A stretch of DNA of 64,000 nucleotides. Source: Streptomyces sp. NBC_01275 (GTDB lineage: Bacteria > Actinomycetota > Actinomycetes > Streptomycetales > Streptomycetaceae). The notes beneath the pieces are model-generated. The model saw only the letters and a program-made list of their open reading frames with translations. It ran no database searches and was not told where the DNA came from. The stretch's first letter is position 1. Each line of letters starts with the position of its first letter. Shown one piece after another: positions 17,020 through 27,115 of this stretch. The stretch covers positions 930,001 through 994,000 of the forward strand of contig NZ_JAPEOZ010000001.1 in NCBI RefSeq assembly GCF_026340655.1, in the 5' to 3' direction. A program made the position numbers and the translations under genes.

Positions 17020-18631
17020 CGGTCGTGGAGCGGAGGTCCTTGCGGAGGATCTTGCCCGATGCGGACTTGGGGATGGCGTCGATGAACTCGACCCGCCGGA
17101 CCTTCTTGTACGGGGCGACCTGGCGTGCGACGAACTCGATGACCTCGTCCGCGGTGAGGTCGGTGCCGGGCCGACGCACGACGAAGGCCTTGGGGATTTC
17201 CTCACCGTCGTCGATGACCCCGATGACCGCGGTGTCGGTGATGGCCGGGTGGGTCAGCAGCAGGGCCTCGAGTTCGGCGGGCGGGACCTGGTAGCCCTTG
17301 TACTTGATCAGTTCCTTGAGCCGGTCGACGATGAACACCCGGCCGGCGTGGTCGACCCGGGCGAGGTCCCCGGTGTGCAGGAACCCGTCGGAGTCGATCG
17401 TGGCGGTGGTCGCTTCCTGGTTGCCGAGGTAGCCGGTCATCACGTTCGGTCCCTTGACCCACAACTCGCCCGGCTCGCTCAGCCCCTGTGCGGGGTAGGC
17501 GACCTCCTTGCCGGTGACAGGATCGACGATCTTGTTGACGGTGTTGGCGACGGGCCAGCCGCAGGAGCTGAGCGGCGCGGCCTCCCCGAAGTGTTCCTGA
17601 CCGCCGTCCGCGGGCATGCAGTGGCTGACCGGGCTCAGTTCACTCATGCCGTAGCCCTGCAGCACCTGTACGGTCAGCCGCTTGGCCACGGCGGTTCCGA
17701 GTTCGGCGTCCAACGGTGCGGCGCCGGACAGGATGACACGCAGCGATGACATGTCAAACTGGTCGACCACGGGATGCTTGGCCAGCGCCACCGCGACCGG
17801 AGGCGCGATGAAGCCGTAGGTGATCCGGTGGCTCTGGACGGTGCTCAGGAAGTCGGCCAGATCGAAGCGGGGCATGACGACCAGCGTCGCCCGCGCCTGC
17901 AACGCGGCGTTGAGCAGCATGGTCATGCCGTAGATGTGGAAGAAGGGCAGTACCGCGAGGATCTTGTCGTCGGATCTCATCGCGAGCAGCGGCCGGATCT
18001 GCGCCATGTTGGCCACCAGGTTGCGGTGGGTGAGCATGACGCCCTTGGGGTTGCCGGTGGTTCCGGAGCTGTAGGGCAACACTGCCAGGTGGGTGGCGGG
18101 ATCGAAGTCGACCTGGGGTGCGGGAGCGCCCGGGCCGAGCAGGTCGTCGGCGTTCGGGTGTCCGGTGGCGGCAGCGCCGTCACCGTCGAGGACGATCAGG
18201 CTCTCCGACGTGATCCCGACCGTCCACGCCGCCTCCTGCGCCTGCGGCAGCAACGCGGTGACGGTGATCAGCATCGTCGCGTTCGCGTCGGTGAGCTGCT
18301 TGGCGATGTCATGGGCGGTGAACAACGCGTTGATCGTGGTCGCGGTGGCACCGGACCGCAGAATGCCGTGGAAGGCCACGGCGAACAGGGACGAGTTCGG
18401 CGCCAGGAGGCCCACCACGTCGCCGACGCCGATCCCGCGAACGGCCAGCGCGCCGGCCGTCGCGTTCACCCGCTCGATCAGCTCCCGGTAAGTGGTCTGC
18501 GTGCCACCGGCGGCGTCGATGAGCGCGACTTGATCCAGGTCCGTCTGATCGACCTGATCGACGTCTGTGAAGAGGAAGTCGAAGACGCTCGCTTCGGGGA
18601 TGTCAACGTCGGGGAACGGGCTGGCGAACAT
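17009..18631 (-). CDS. AMP-dependent acyl-CoA ligase, 4-coumarate-CoA ligase-like
   Basis: A 540-residue ANL-superfamily enzyme with all core motifs: YSSGTTGNPKGVMLTHRN (P-loop), GYGMSELSPVSH, TGDLARVDHAGRVFIVDRLK (adenylate and hinge) and SASGKILRKDL with the catalytic Lys. It activates a carboxylic acid as acyl-AMP and transfers it to CoA. Overall pattern is closest to plant-type 4-coumarate-CoA ligases and medium-chain FadD proteins; the acid cannot be predicted. GGAGA lies upstream of ATG 18631. It converges on the operon at 11471-16585 and may supply or consume its substrate. Confidence 0.9.
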   Translation of the reverse strand: MFASPFPDVDIPEASVFDFLFTDVDQVDQTDLDQVALIDAAGGTQTTYRELIERVNATAGALAVRGIGVGDVVGLLAPNSSLFAVAFHGILRSGATATTINALFTAHDIAKQLTDANATMLITVTALLPQAQEAAWTVGITSESLIVLDGDGAAATGHPNADDLLGPGAPAPQVDFDPATHLAVLPYSSGTTGNPKGVMLTHRNLVANMAQIRPLLAMRSDDKILAVLPFFHIYGMTMLLNAALQARATLVVMPRFDLADFLSTVQSHRITYGFIAPPVAVALAKHPVVDQFDMSSLRVILSGAAPLDAELGTAVAKRLTVQVLQGYGMSELSPVSHCMPADGGQEHFGEAAPLSSCGWPVANTVNKIVDPVTGKEVAYPAQGLSEPGELWVKGPNVMTGYLGNQEATTATIDSDGFLHTGDLARVDHAGRVFIVDRLKELIKYKGYQVPPAELEALLLTHPAITDTAVIGVIDDGEEIPKAFVVRRPGTDLTADEVIEFVARQVAPYKKVRRVEFIDAIPKSASGKILRKDLRSTTVSA

Positions 18632-19634
<1,003 letters not shown>

Positions 19635-20129
19635 TCACGAGGCCTGCTGGTTCCTCCGCCCGAGTACGGCTCGGAGCCGGTCGTCCGCGGACAGACCCGG
19701 CAGGAACATGGTGTGCTCCTCGTCGATGGGGTGACCGGTCGTCCGGTCGATCAGCAGCGGATCGACATCGGCGCCTGACTCCTTGTCCACCAGCCGGACG
19801 TTCGACGCCTCCGGCGGGAAGTGCTCGGCGCCGAAGGCGTACAGGGCGATGAGTACCGGCAGAAATGCGTGGCCGGCCTCGGTGAGGACGTACTCGTCCC
19901 GCGGAGGGCGTTCGCTGTAGCGGCGACGCTCGAGGAGGCCGGCCTCGACGAGCGCGCCGAGTCGGCGGGTCAGGGAGTTCGGTGAGATGCCCAGGCTCTT
20001 CTGGAACCCGTCGAACCGGGTGATGCCATGTGTCGCGTCGCGCAGGATGAGGATGCTCCACCACTCGCCGACCCGTTCCAGCGCCAGCGCGACCGGGCAG
20101 CTCATGCTCTGAAAGCTCTTCCGTTCCAT
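19635..20129 (-). CDS. HxlR family winged-helix regulator
   Basis: A 164-residue protein: MERKSFQSMSCPVALALERV, then GEWWSILILRDATHGITRFDGFQKSLGISP, the HxlR signature with the conserved N-terminal Cys (residue 11) and WWSILILRD. The wing region is LLERRRYSERPPRDEYVLTE. The C-terminal 60 residues form an extension seen in many actinobacterial members. Some HxlR proteins sense aldehydes or oxidants through this Cys. Short palindromes lie at its start (20124-20136) and upstream (20154-20168). No divergent partner is adjacent, so the target is unclear. Confidence 0.87.
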   Translation of the reverse strand: MERKSFQSMSCPVALALERVGEWWSILILRDATHGITRFDGFQKSLGISPNSLTRRLGALVEAGLLERRRYSERPPRDEYVLTEAGHAFLPVLIALYAFGAEHFPPEASNVRLVDKESGADVDPLLIDRTTGHPIDEEHTMFLPGLSADDRLRAVLGRRNQQAS

Positions 20130-20153
20130 GATGGAAGTCTACGGATCAGGCAT

Positions 20154-20168
20154 CAGCGTCCGACGCTG
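20154..20168. promoter_or_regulatory. Short palindrome upstream of HxlR gene
   Basis: CAGCGTC-C-GACGCTG is a 7-bp perfect inverted repeat about 25 bases before the HxlR start, with TTCCAT-G-ATGGAA (20124-20136) across the start codon. Either could be an autoregulatory site; the small size leaves chance possible. Confidence 0.3.
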
Positions 20169-20326
20169 TGAGTCACCGGTCGAACTGATCGTCTCCAGGC
20201 CCGCAACAGGGCGATCAGCCGACCCGGCACGATCATGCTGAGGTGGGCGTCATGGGCCACGGAGACGACTGTGTCACCGATCTCGGTGCTGGAGGACCTG
20301 CTTGAGCGCGCCTCTCTCACCGACGA

Positions 20327-21415
20327 TCAGCCGGATCGCGGCGAGTGGCCCAGACGCGGCGTCGGTCCTCCTGCACCGAGTGTGTGAGGCAGCCGGGCGG
20401 GCGCGGACTCCGGCACGCCCCGCCGACGCGCGCGCAGTTGTCTGGGCGATTCGCCGTACCACCGTCGGCAGGCTCGCGTGTAGCTGCTGGTCTCGGAGTA
20501 ACCGAGCATGGTCGCGATCTGGGAGATCTGCATGCCGGTGGCGGAAAGATCCCATGCCATGTCGCGCCGCACGTCGTCGAGGATCTCCTCGAAGGACGTG
20601 CCGGACTCGGCGAGCCTGCGCTGGAGCACCCGCGGGTGCAGGGACATCGCCCTCGCGACCGCGACCAGGTCGGCCTGGTTGACGACCAGAAGCCGCTGAA
20701 TCTTGCCGCGCACGTGATCGGCGACCGCCAGGTCGGGCCGTATGCCGGAGAGGTAGTTCTCGGCCAGGGCCAGTGCTGCCGCGTCCCGACCGCGGATCGG
20801 CTGGTTCAACGAGTGAGGGGGCAGGTGGACGGAGTTCACCTCCTGCTCGAACTCGACAGGACACCCGAACATCTCGCGATAGCTCTCCATGGGGGCGATG
20901 CGGCGGTGTTGCAGCGTCACCCGAAGAGGAACGAAGCCCTCCCCGAGCATCAGTCGGAAGGCGTCCATCGCGATACCGAGGCCCTTCTCGACCATCTGGT
21001 CGCGATGAGCGGGTCGGCGCAGGTTCGTCGAGAGCGTGAAGATCGCCGCGTGCGGTTCGCGGATCAGCTCGGTGAAGTCATGGGGCACGTAGTGGGGCAG
21101 GTATCGCGAGACGCTCTCGATCGCCGCGTCCACAGTTTCCGCGTTGCGGAGGATGACCGCGATGGGGCCCAGCAGTTGGAGGCCCTGCCTGCGGGCCAGT
21201 CGCATCCCGAAGTCTGGGCAGTCGAGCTCCTGGGCCGCGTCCCCGATCACGGCGGCCACGGAGGCGTAGGGGAGAAACGTGTCGTAGTCACCGGCAGCCC
21301 CCGGATCGATGCCGTGCGTACGCATGAGGGCGTCGGAGTCGCCGCCGAGGTCGGCCACCAGCTCAGCGACGTTGAGGAGCGCGAGACCACGGATCAGGCT
21401 GGTCACAGTCGCCAA
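20327..21415 (-). CDS. AraC family regulator with arabinose-binding-like N-terminal domain
   Basis: A 362-residue protein. The N-terminal 190 residues match the PF12625 (AraC_arabinose_bind) pattern, including LRNAETVDAAIESVSRYLPHY and the FGCPVEFEQEVNSVHLPP block. The C-terminal HTH_18 region has VARAMSLHPRVLQRRLAESG, FEEILDDVRRDMA and ISQIATMLGYSETSSYTRAC, the two HTHs of the family. The start is uncertain: TTG 21415 or GTG 21406; no clear Shine-Dalgarno, so a leaderless transcript is possible. It faces the dehydrogenase/dioxygenase genes from 21607 and is their likely regulator. Confidence 0.87.
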   Translation of the reverse strand: MATVTSLIRGLALLNVAELVADLGGDSDALMRTHGIDPGAAGDYDTFLPYASVAAVIGDAAQELDCPDFGMRLARRQGLQLLGPIAVILRNAETVDAAIESVSRYLPHYVPHDFTELIREPHAAIFTLSTNLRRPAHRDQMVEKGLGIAMDAFRLMLGEGFVPLRVTLQHRRIAPMESYREMFGCPVEFEQEVNSVHLPPHSLNQPIRGRDAAALALAENYLSGIRPDLAVADHVRGKIQRLLVVNQADLVAVARAMSLHPRVLQRRLAESGTSFEEILDDVRRDMAWDLSATGMQISQIATMLGYSETSSYTRACRRWYGESPRQLRARRRGVPESAPARLPHTLGAGGPTPRLGHSPRSG

Positions 21416-21434
21416 GTGTCAACTAATAGTCGCA

Positions 21435-21451
21435 TCAAGACAAGTTCTTGA
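21435..21451. promoter_or_regulatory. Inverted repeat between AraC and dehydrogenase genes
   Basis: TCAAG (21435-21439) and CTTGA (21447-21451) flank a 7-base centre within the 190-bp divergent intergenic region. AraC proteins often bind direct repeats, so this is a weak candidate. Confidence 0.25.
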
Positions 21452-21606
21452 GCCTCGTCCGGTGTCAGCATCCCTCCACGGCGTCACCTCGCCAGCGTGA
21501 CGATCTCCGTCTTCGAGGAAGCAGACAGAGCCATGCGAAACCACGTTCATGCCGGACAAATCCTCCTCCCCAGCGGTCGCTGCGACGCCGGCGCGAGGAG
21601 CATCTC

Positions 21607-22689
21607 ATGTCGATGAAGGCAGTCGTCATGATCAACAGCAGCCTCGAGGTGGTCGAGGCACCGCTCCCGCAGCCCGGTCCCGGGGAGGCACTAGTCAAGG
21701 TCCTCGCGGCGGGCATCTGCGGCAGCGACCTGCACTGTGTCACCCATGGCGCCCAGCTGCTGGACAGTGCCAGGGAGGCAGCGGGGGTAGAGCTCTTCAA
21801 GCTGGACGAACCGGTGGTCCTGGGGCACGAGTTCTGCGCCGAGGTCGTCGAGTACGGACCTGACTGTCGAGCGACGCTCGCGCCTGGCAGTCGAGTCGTC
21901 TCGGTGCCGTTCCTCCTCCGGCCGGAACCCGTGTCCATCGGCTTCGGGGGCCCCTCCACGCCGGGCGGGTACGCCGAGTACATGCTCCTGTCGGAGGACC
22001 TCCTCATTCCGGTGCCCGACCACGTCCCCGACGACATCGCCACCCTCGCCGAACCGCTCGCGGTCGCCCTGCACGCGGTCAACCGCGGCGGCCTGGGACC
22101 CGACGACGTGCCGCTCGTCATCGGCTGCGGTCCCATCGGACTCGCGGTGATCGCGGTCCTGAAGATGCGGGGCATCGGTCCGATCGTGGCGTCGGACTTC
22201 TCGCCGTCGCGCAGGGCGATGGCCACCGCCCTCGGCGCCGATGTCGTGGTCGACCCGCGCGAGACGTCACCCTACGAGACCTGGCAGGAGGTCGCCGCCT
22301 CCTCCGACCCGACGCGGTGGGGCCGCCAGACTCTGATGTTCCAGGGCACGGGCCTCCGCCCGTCCGTCGTCTTCGAGTGCGTCGGCGTACCCGGCATCAT
22401 CCAGCAGATCCTGGCCGGGGCCGCGGCCTGCTCGAAGATCGTCGTCGCGGGCCTGTGCATGGTGCAGGACTCCTTCTACCCGAGCTTCGCGATCATGAAG
22501 GAGATCGACCTGGCCTTCTGCATCTCCTACACACCCGAGGAGTTCGCCCAGGCACTGGGACACATCGCCTCCGGGGAGCTGCAGGTCGAGGCGTTCATCA
22601 CCAGCCGTGTCGCACTCGACGACGTGCCCGAGGCCTTCGCGAGGCTGGCCGACCCCGAGAAGGACGCCAAGATCATCGTCCTTCCGTGA
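21607..22689 (+). CDS. Zinc-binding MDR family dehydrogenase
   Basis: A 360-residue medium-chain dehydrogenase/reductase. GAGGAG precedes ATG 21607 (MSMKAVVMINSS). Visible: AAGICGSDLHCVTHG with catalytic-zinc Cys, LGHEFCAEVVEYG with the zinc His-Glu, then VIGCGPIGLAVIAVL (nucleotide fold) and SDFSPSRR, whose Asp suggests NAD(H). The structural-zinc four-Cys loop is missing; RPEPVSIGFGGPSTPGGYAEY occupies that place, as in one-zinc members. It heads a unit with a cupin dioxygenase and a broken epoxide hydrolase. Substrate probably a secondary alcohol; not assignable. Confidence 0.87.
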   Translation: MSMKAVVMINSSLEVVEAPLPQPGPGEALVKVLAAGICGSDLHCVTHGAQLLDSAREAAGVELFKLDEPVVLGHEFCAEVVEYGPDCRATLAPGSRVVSVPFLLRPEPVSIGFGGPSTPGGYAEYMLLSEDLLIPVPDHVPDDIATLAEPLAVALHAVNRGGLGPDDVPLVIGCGPIGLAVIAVLKMRGIGPIVASDFSPSRRAMATALGADVVVDPRETSPYETWQEVAASSDPTRWGRQTLMFQGTGLRPSVVFECVGVPGIIQQILAGAAACSKIVVAGLCMVQDSFYPSFAIMKEIDLAFCISYTPEEFAQALGHIASGELQVEAFITSRVALDDVPEAFARLADPEKDAKIIVLP

Positions 22690-22786
22690 GCTGATCCGAT
22701 CCGAGTCGAGCCGCCTTCCCGTCCGCCGCACGCGACGGAGCCCGCCTCGGCGGGCCGCGGCAATCATGAGAAAGCAGGCACCCGTC

Positions 22787-23317
22787 ATGACCGCCGAACT
22801 GACCGCGAACAAGGTCCCTGTCGTCTCGCTCCCGCAGACCGAGCTGCTCACGGTCAACGTGAACGAGATCCCCGTCCTGAAGGACTCCCTGGGTCCCGGG
22901 GTCGACTTCCAGCCGCTGTTCCTCGACCCCGAGGTCGGGGTGTGGGTGGTCATCGGGACCTTCGCTCCCGGTGTGGAGCTGCCCATCCACCTCCACACCG
23001 GTCCGGTGCACGGTTACACCCTCAAAGGGGAGTGGATCTACAAGGAGTACCCGGACCAGCCGCAGACCGCGGGGTCGTACCTCTACGAGCCCGCCTCCTC
23101 GGTCCACACCTTCGCCGTACCCGAGACGACCACCGAGCCCACGGTCGTGCTGTTCATCGTGTACGGAGCCAACGTCGGCTTCACCGACGAGGGCCAGTTC
23201 CACTCGGTCCTCGACGCCGCCACCATCCAGAAGCTGACCGAGGACTGCGCACGGGCGCAGGGCCTCGGTGCCATCAAGTACCTGACCGGCGGGACGGCGA
23301 AGTTCAGCGACGCGTAA
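22787..23317 (+). CDS. Cupin protein, 2,4'-dihydroxyacetophenone dioxygenase-like
   Basis: A 176-residue ChrR-type cupin: GTFAPGVELPIHLHTGPVHGYTLKGEW gives three His metal ligands, and EPASSVHTFAVPE the fourth, as in 2,4'-dihydroxyacetophenone dioxygenase (DAD) proteins, which use non-haem iron to cleave a C-C bond. The ATG at 22787 (MTAELTANK) was preferred to 22766 because it has a purine-rich AAAGCAGG upstream. It lies 97 bases after the dehydrogenase and is followed by a strong hairpin at 23332-23372. The family assignment is good; the actual substrate is unknown. Confidence 0.8.
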   Translation: MTAELTANKVPVVSLPQTELLTVNVNEIPVLKDSLGPGVDFQPLFLDPEVGVWVVIGTFAPGVELPIHLHTGPVHGYTLKGEWIYKEYPDQPQTAGSYLYEPASSVHTFAVPETTTEPTVVLFIVYGANVGFTDEGQFHSVLDAATIQKLTEDCARAQGLGAIKYLTGGTAKFSDA

Positions 23318-23331
23318 CCCGAGGACCGGCT

Positions 23332-23372
23332 GTGCGGGCATCGAAGCCGAAGCGGCGAAGTGATGCCCGCAC
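23332..23372. terminator. Hairpin terminator after cupin gene
   Basis: GTGCGGGCATC (23332-23342) pairs perfectly with GATGCCCGCAC (23362-23372) around a 19-base loop, 14 bases after the cupin stop. There is no U-tract, as usual in Streptomyces. Confidence 0.65.
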
Positions 23373-23426
23373 CGCCCTCGTTCGGGGCTACGCGACGGGA
23401 CCGCGTCACCCCGAGGAAGCATTTCT

Positions 23427-23790
23427 GTGCACAAGAGCGACATGGAGACCGCCAATGCCCCCTCTCAATGGGAAGAGCGAACCGTCCGGGTCAACGGACA
23501 GCGCATCCACCTGCGGATCGCCGGGACGTCCGGCCCGATCGTCCTGCTGGTCCATGGCTTTCCAGAGTCCTGGTACTCGTGGCGGCACCAGATGGACGCG
23601 CTGTCCAACGCCGGCTACCGCGCCGTGGCGATGGACATGCGGGGATACGGCCGCTCGTCCAAGCCCGCCGAGGTGGCCGCGTACCGGATCACCGAGTCGG
23701 TCGCGGACTGCGTCGGCATGGTCGAGCACTGGGCGAGTCAAGCGCCGTGATCGTCGGCCACGACTACGGGGCTCCGGTGGCGTGGGCGTC
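23427..23790 (+). pseudogene. Truncated, frameshifted epoxide hydrolase-like gene
   Basis: From ATG 23427 the frame gives MHKSDMETANAPSQWEERTV, LLVHGFPESWYSWRHQ (HGFP oxyanion loop) and MDMRGYGRSSKP, then stops after VEHWASQAP at 23750. A second frame resumes as LGESSAVIVGHDYGAPVAWA, the nucleophile elbow, before losing homology near 23790. A base change near 23735 plus loss of the C-terminal two thirds, including the acid and His, makes it non-functional. It was the third gene of the dehydrogenase/dioxygenase unit. Confidence 0.75.
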
Positions 23791-23799
23791 GGCGTGGAC

Positions 23800-24925
23800 C
23801 CCAGCGCGGCGGGCTGTTCGGCCACCACGATGAGCCGTACAGCGTGGGAGAGTCCCGCGCTGTGGACACGATCTGCTGCTGGGCCGTCGACAACTCGTAC
23901 ACGAGCCGAGCCGGCTCGACCACCGGGTGCCCAAGTCGCCCGAAAGGTTGCGCTGTTGACACTTCGAGGCGGTCTTCCCGCGTACGACGAAAGACCAGGC
24001 CGAATGGCCTCGCCGGTGCGATTGCCGCCCTCGCGGATCAGGTCCAGCACGATGGCGTCACGCGCGGCGGTCAGGATGCCGTTCGCCTCGTACCGCGAGG
24101 TGAGTTCCGCCGACCGACCCTGCTCAGCCGCCTCCACGGTGTCCCAAGCGAGGGTCGCCCCGCTGAAGCGGGCTTCCAGGCCGCCCCGTTCGCCGGGGCG
24201 CACGGGCGTCCGTCACGCCGCGCGGGGGACCTCACCGCCGCCGACGACGACACCAGTGTCGATCTGGACACAGAAGACGTGAACTCCCTCAACCGACCAG
24301 CCATGGGCAGGACTTACTTGAGCACCACTCAAGGGCCCTCGCGGACGTCCATGAACTCGTTGAGGTACCGAGATTTCCAGTTCGACGTTGGTGACGGCGA
24401 GCCGACCGAGGCTGTGCTGATGTCGAGGCCGGGGAATGGCAGTTCCGGGGTGTACCGGATGTTGCGAGAGCGCCGGCTGCCACGCGAGGCGGCGGGTCCC
24501 CGGCCACGTAGCCCGCCTACCGCGCGCCCCCTTGGATGGCCTCTGACGCTCGGCAGGTCGGTCTCGGCCAGGAACCGCCAGTCCCGGGCCGCCGCGCATC
24601 AGTCGTCCCGCCTGAAGATAGTTCCGCAGGACATGATCACGAAAGGCGGCCACCACCAGCAGCGAAGAATCTGCGGGTGAGCCCCCTGCCCCTGGCAGCC
24701 GACCACAGCCACCCAGCGCCTCTTCAGCGGCTCCTCGGTCCGGCTGCATGCCGCGTCGCCCCCATCCGCGAGGCGATCCAGCGCGTGACTTCACAACCCC
24801 TGACCTGCGGCGACACGCTCAACAGCCTAAAAGGGACAAGCGGCTGCCGGCGGTCCGGCTAGCCTGCTCAAGCACGCAGAAAAGAAGTCGTTTCCGGGGA
24901 GCCCCAACAGTGCGATGATCAGCCA
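23800..24925. other. Long stretch without a supported gene
   Basis: No frame here has recognisable domains together with a start and Shine-Dalgarno. A minus-strand frame near 24060-24200 reads LTSRYEANGILTAARDAIVL, which has the look of a real protein segment, but its ends are incoherent. I interpret the region as decayed coding DNA. Confidence 0.4.
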
Positions 24926-25255
24926 GTGGGCATAGCCATCAACGTACTGCTTTTCGTCACCGCCTTCTTCTGCCTCGCCGTGGGCATCACGGCCGCCACG
25001 TCGTTCCGGATGCTTCCCTGGCTGGTCGGCAGCGTGTCCAGGCCTCGGCTGTGGGGCGCCGGGTACACCTTGTTCGGCGTTGTCGTCCTGTACCACGCGG
25101 TAGTCGAACTGGTGCATGTCGACCCGGCGGTCGAACTGGTGATGACGGCCGTCACCACGGCGACGGCCTTGGTCGGGCTCGGGATGATGTGGTCCGCCCA
25201 GCGGGTCGGTCGGGCGGCGAGGTCGCCCGATACCGGGCCCGGCGCCACCGAGTGA
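24926..25255 (+). CDS. Small membrane protein, three predicted TM helices
   Basis: A 109-residue frame from GTG 24926: residues 4-26 (AINVLLFVTAFFCLAVG), 43-65 (LWGAGYTLFGVVVLYHAVV) and 70-92 (ELVMTAVTTATALVGLGM) are hydrophobic enough to span the membrane, followed by a basic, polar tail. The nearby ATG at 24915 is out of frame and stops at once. I do not recognise the family. It converges with a TetR gene 21 bases away. Confidence 0.5.
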   Translation: MGIAINVLLFVTAFFCLAVGITAATSFRMLPWLVGSVSRPRLWGAGYTLFGVVVLYHAVVELVHVDPAVELVMTAVTTATALVGLGMMWSAQRVGRAARSPDTGPGATE

Positions 25256-25276
25256 CTGGGCGCTTGCGCAGGGCAG

Positions 25277-25996
25277 TCAGCTCTGCGGTGTGATGCCCAA
25301 GGATCGGACGAGCTGGGCCAGTTCTTCACGGAAGAGCTTTTCCGGGCTGAGGGCCTGGGTCTGCAGGTGGCCGTAGATCTCCAGTGACACCAGGCCGTGC
25401 AGGTGGCTCCAGATACGCAGGGCAAGGGCCACGGCGGCCGGGGGCAGGTCGGGGAAGGCCGGGCGGACCTTGTCCAGCAGGCCGAGGTCGAAGTCGGACC
25501 ACTCGAAGTCGCTGTCCGCGTAACGGAGTTCGGCGTGCGGCCAGGCCGCGGCTGCGAGTGCGGTGATGCCGGTGCAGACACGGTGGGCGGCTTCCGGAGC
25601 GGCGCCGCCCTCGGGCGGCCGGTAGCCGGGGACGGGGTCCCCGTAGATGAGGCGGAAGCCCTCGGGGTTGGCCAGCGCCCAGTTCCTGAAGGCGTGGGCC
25701 CATGCCTGGATCCGGGCCGCCGGGTCCTGGGCGGGGGCGGCGCCCCACGCGGCGTCCACGGTGTCGGCCAGCGCGGTGTAGACGTTGCTGATCAGCGTGG
25801 TGACCAGGTCGTCGCGGGTGGCGAAGTAACCGTAGATGGCGTTGGCCGTCATGCCCATCTCGCGCGCGATGGCTCGCAGCGTGATCGCGTCCGGTCCCCC
25901 CGAGGCCATCAACTCCAGCGCGACCTTCTTGATCTCGGCGGCCGTCTCGGCCCTCAGCCGCTCGCGGCGCCCCTTGGTGTTTCCCACGCGTTCCAT
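25277..25996 (-). CDS. TetR/AcrR family regulator
   Basis: A 239-residue protein, MERVGNTKGRRERLRAETAA. The HTH reads ELMASGGPDAITLRAIAREM and GMTANAIYGYFATRDDLVTT, the family signature. The C-terminal part (AFRNWALANPEGFRLIYGDPVPGY and ALRIWSHLHGLVSLEIYGHL) is the WHG-type ligand domain common in actinomycetes. It is divergent from the NAD(P)-binding protein gene at 26111 and probably represses it; the intergenic inverted repeat at 26043-26073 is a candidate site. Confidence 0.88.
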   Translation of the reverse strand: MERVGNTKGRRERLRAETAAEIKKVALELMASGGPDAITLRAIAREMGMTANAIYGYFATRDDLVTTLISNVYTALADTVDAAWGAAPAQDPAARIQAWAHAFRNWALANPEGFRLIYGDPVPGYRPPEGGAAPEAAHRVCTGITALAAAAWPHAELRYADSDFEWSDFDLGLLDKVRPAFPDLPPAAVALALRIWSHLHGLVSLEIYGHLQTQALSPEKLFREELAQLVRSLGITPQS

Positions 25997-26042
25997 GGCT
26001 ACTTACTCTACAGCGTCACAATAGTGCACTCCATATCAATAC

Positions 26043-26073
26043 TTCACGCCGTATAGTTTCTGCATGCCGTGAA
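26043..26073. promoter_or_regulatory. Inverted repeat in TetR/NAD(P)-binding protein promoter
   Basis: TTCACG (26043-26048) and CGTGAA (26068-26073) flank a TATAGT hexamer that could be the -10 of the plus-strand gene; AGTGCACT (26023-26030) is a nearby 8-bp palindrome. Either may be the operator of the divergent TetR protein. Confidence 0.35.
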
Positions 26074-26110
26074 AGTGGGCGGCTGCACGACCAACTACCC
26101 AGGGAGAGCC

Positions 26111-26812
26111 ATGCACATCGGAGTCATTGGGGCCACAGGCGGCATCGGCAGTCGCGTCGTCACCGAAGCCCTCGACCGGGGGCATCACGTCACGGCCTTC
26201 AGCCGCGACGCCACGCGGATCGACGAGCACCGAAAGAACGTCGTCTGGAAGAGCGTCGACGTCCTCGACGCCCGCGCCGTCGCCGCCGTCATACCTGGCC
26301 TCGACGTACTGATCAGCGGATTCCAGCCAGGAAACGCCGCCAAGGACATCGCCGACACCGTGGCCCGCTCGATCGCCGATCCCACGTTGTACGCCACCGC
26401 CGCGCGAGCACTCCTCAAGGCACTGGAAAGCCACCCACGGACCCGGCTCATCGTCATCGGCGGTGCCGGCAGCCTGGAGATCGAGCCCGGAGTCGTACGG
26501 GCCGACTCCGACGAACTCCTACACGAAACCCTCGACGAGATCGGCCTGCCCAGGGAGTACGCCGCTGCGGTGCGCGGCCACCGCGACGCCCTGAACGTCC
26601 TGCGCACCTCCAACCGGCTGTGGACCTACTTCAGCCCCGCGGAGGACATCGCACCCGGCGAACGTACGGGCCGGTTCCGAATCGGTGGCGACCAGCCGGT
26701 ACTCGACGCGGACGGGCGCAGCCGTATCTCCATGGAGGACTCCGCCGTCGCTCTTGTCGACGAGGCCGAACTGCCCCGCTTCGTCCAACGCCGCTTCACC
26801 ATCGGCTACTGA
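26111..26812 (+). CDS. NAD(P)H-binding atypical SDR, NmrA-like
   Basis: A 233-residue protein beginning [20 protein letters not shown] behind GGGAG; GATGGIG is the Rossmann nucleotide loop of atypical SDRs and AFSRDATR suggests NADP(H). The later YxxxK catalytic pair is absent, as in NmrA/YwnB-like proteins that bind a dinucleotide as redox sensors or act as flavin or quinone reductases. A downstream [13 protein letters not shown] motif is typical of the YwnB-like group. Divergent control by the TetR protein at 25277 is likely. Confidence 0.83.
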   Translation: MHIGVIGATGGIGSRVVTEALDRGHHVTAFSRDATRIDEHRKNVVWKSVDVLDARAVAAVIPGLDVLISGFQPGNAAKDIADTVARSIADPTLYATAARALLKALESHPRTRLIVIGGAGSLEIEPGVVRADSDELLHETLDEIGLPREYAAAVRGHRDALNVLRTSNRLWTYFSPAEDIAPGERTGRFRIGGDQPVLDADGRSRISMEDSAVALVDEAELPRFVQRRFTIGY

Positions 26813-26929
26813 CCGACACCGGGGGACGGGCGCTGGATGACGGCACCGGCACCGGTGTTACCCGCAGTGGGTCAGGTGCAAGAGCCGTTACGGCGCGGTC
26901 GGGCACCGCGGACCGCGGACCGCGCTCAC

Positions 26930-27115
26930 CAGGCTGTCCCAGGACTGCCAGGGTGGCCTCGGGCATGGTGTCGACGATGCCGGATGCGAGCAGTTCGGTG
27001 ATGTAGAGGGTGTCGGGGCAGGTCGGGTCCTTCACACCCGTCGAGGCCCACAGCGGACGCTGCCTGTTGGCGTGCAGTCGGTCCAGCGCCGCCCGGCGGT
27101 CGGCCTGGAAACACA
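26930..27115 (-). pseudogene. C-terminal remnant of transaldolase
   Basis: The minus strand reads [20 protein letters not shown], then [20 protein letters not shown], which is the highly conserved substrate-binding part of transaldolase (the Arg-Pro-Leu-Trp-Ala-Ser-Thr block). Only about 60 of some 370 residues survive, without the Schiff-base Lys region, and there is no start. It is a fragment left by rearrangement; the functional gene should be elsewhere in the chromosome. Confidence 0.7.
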
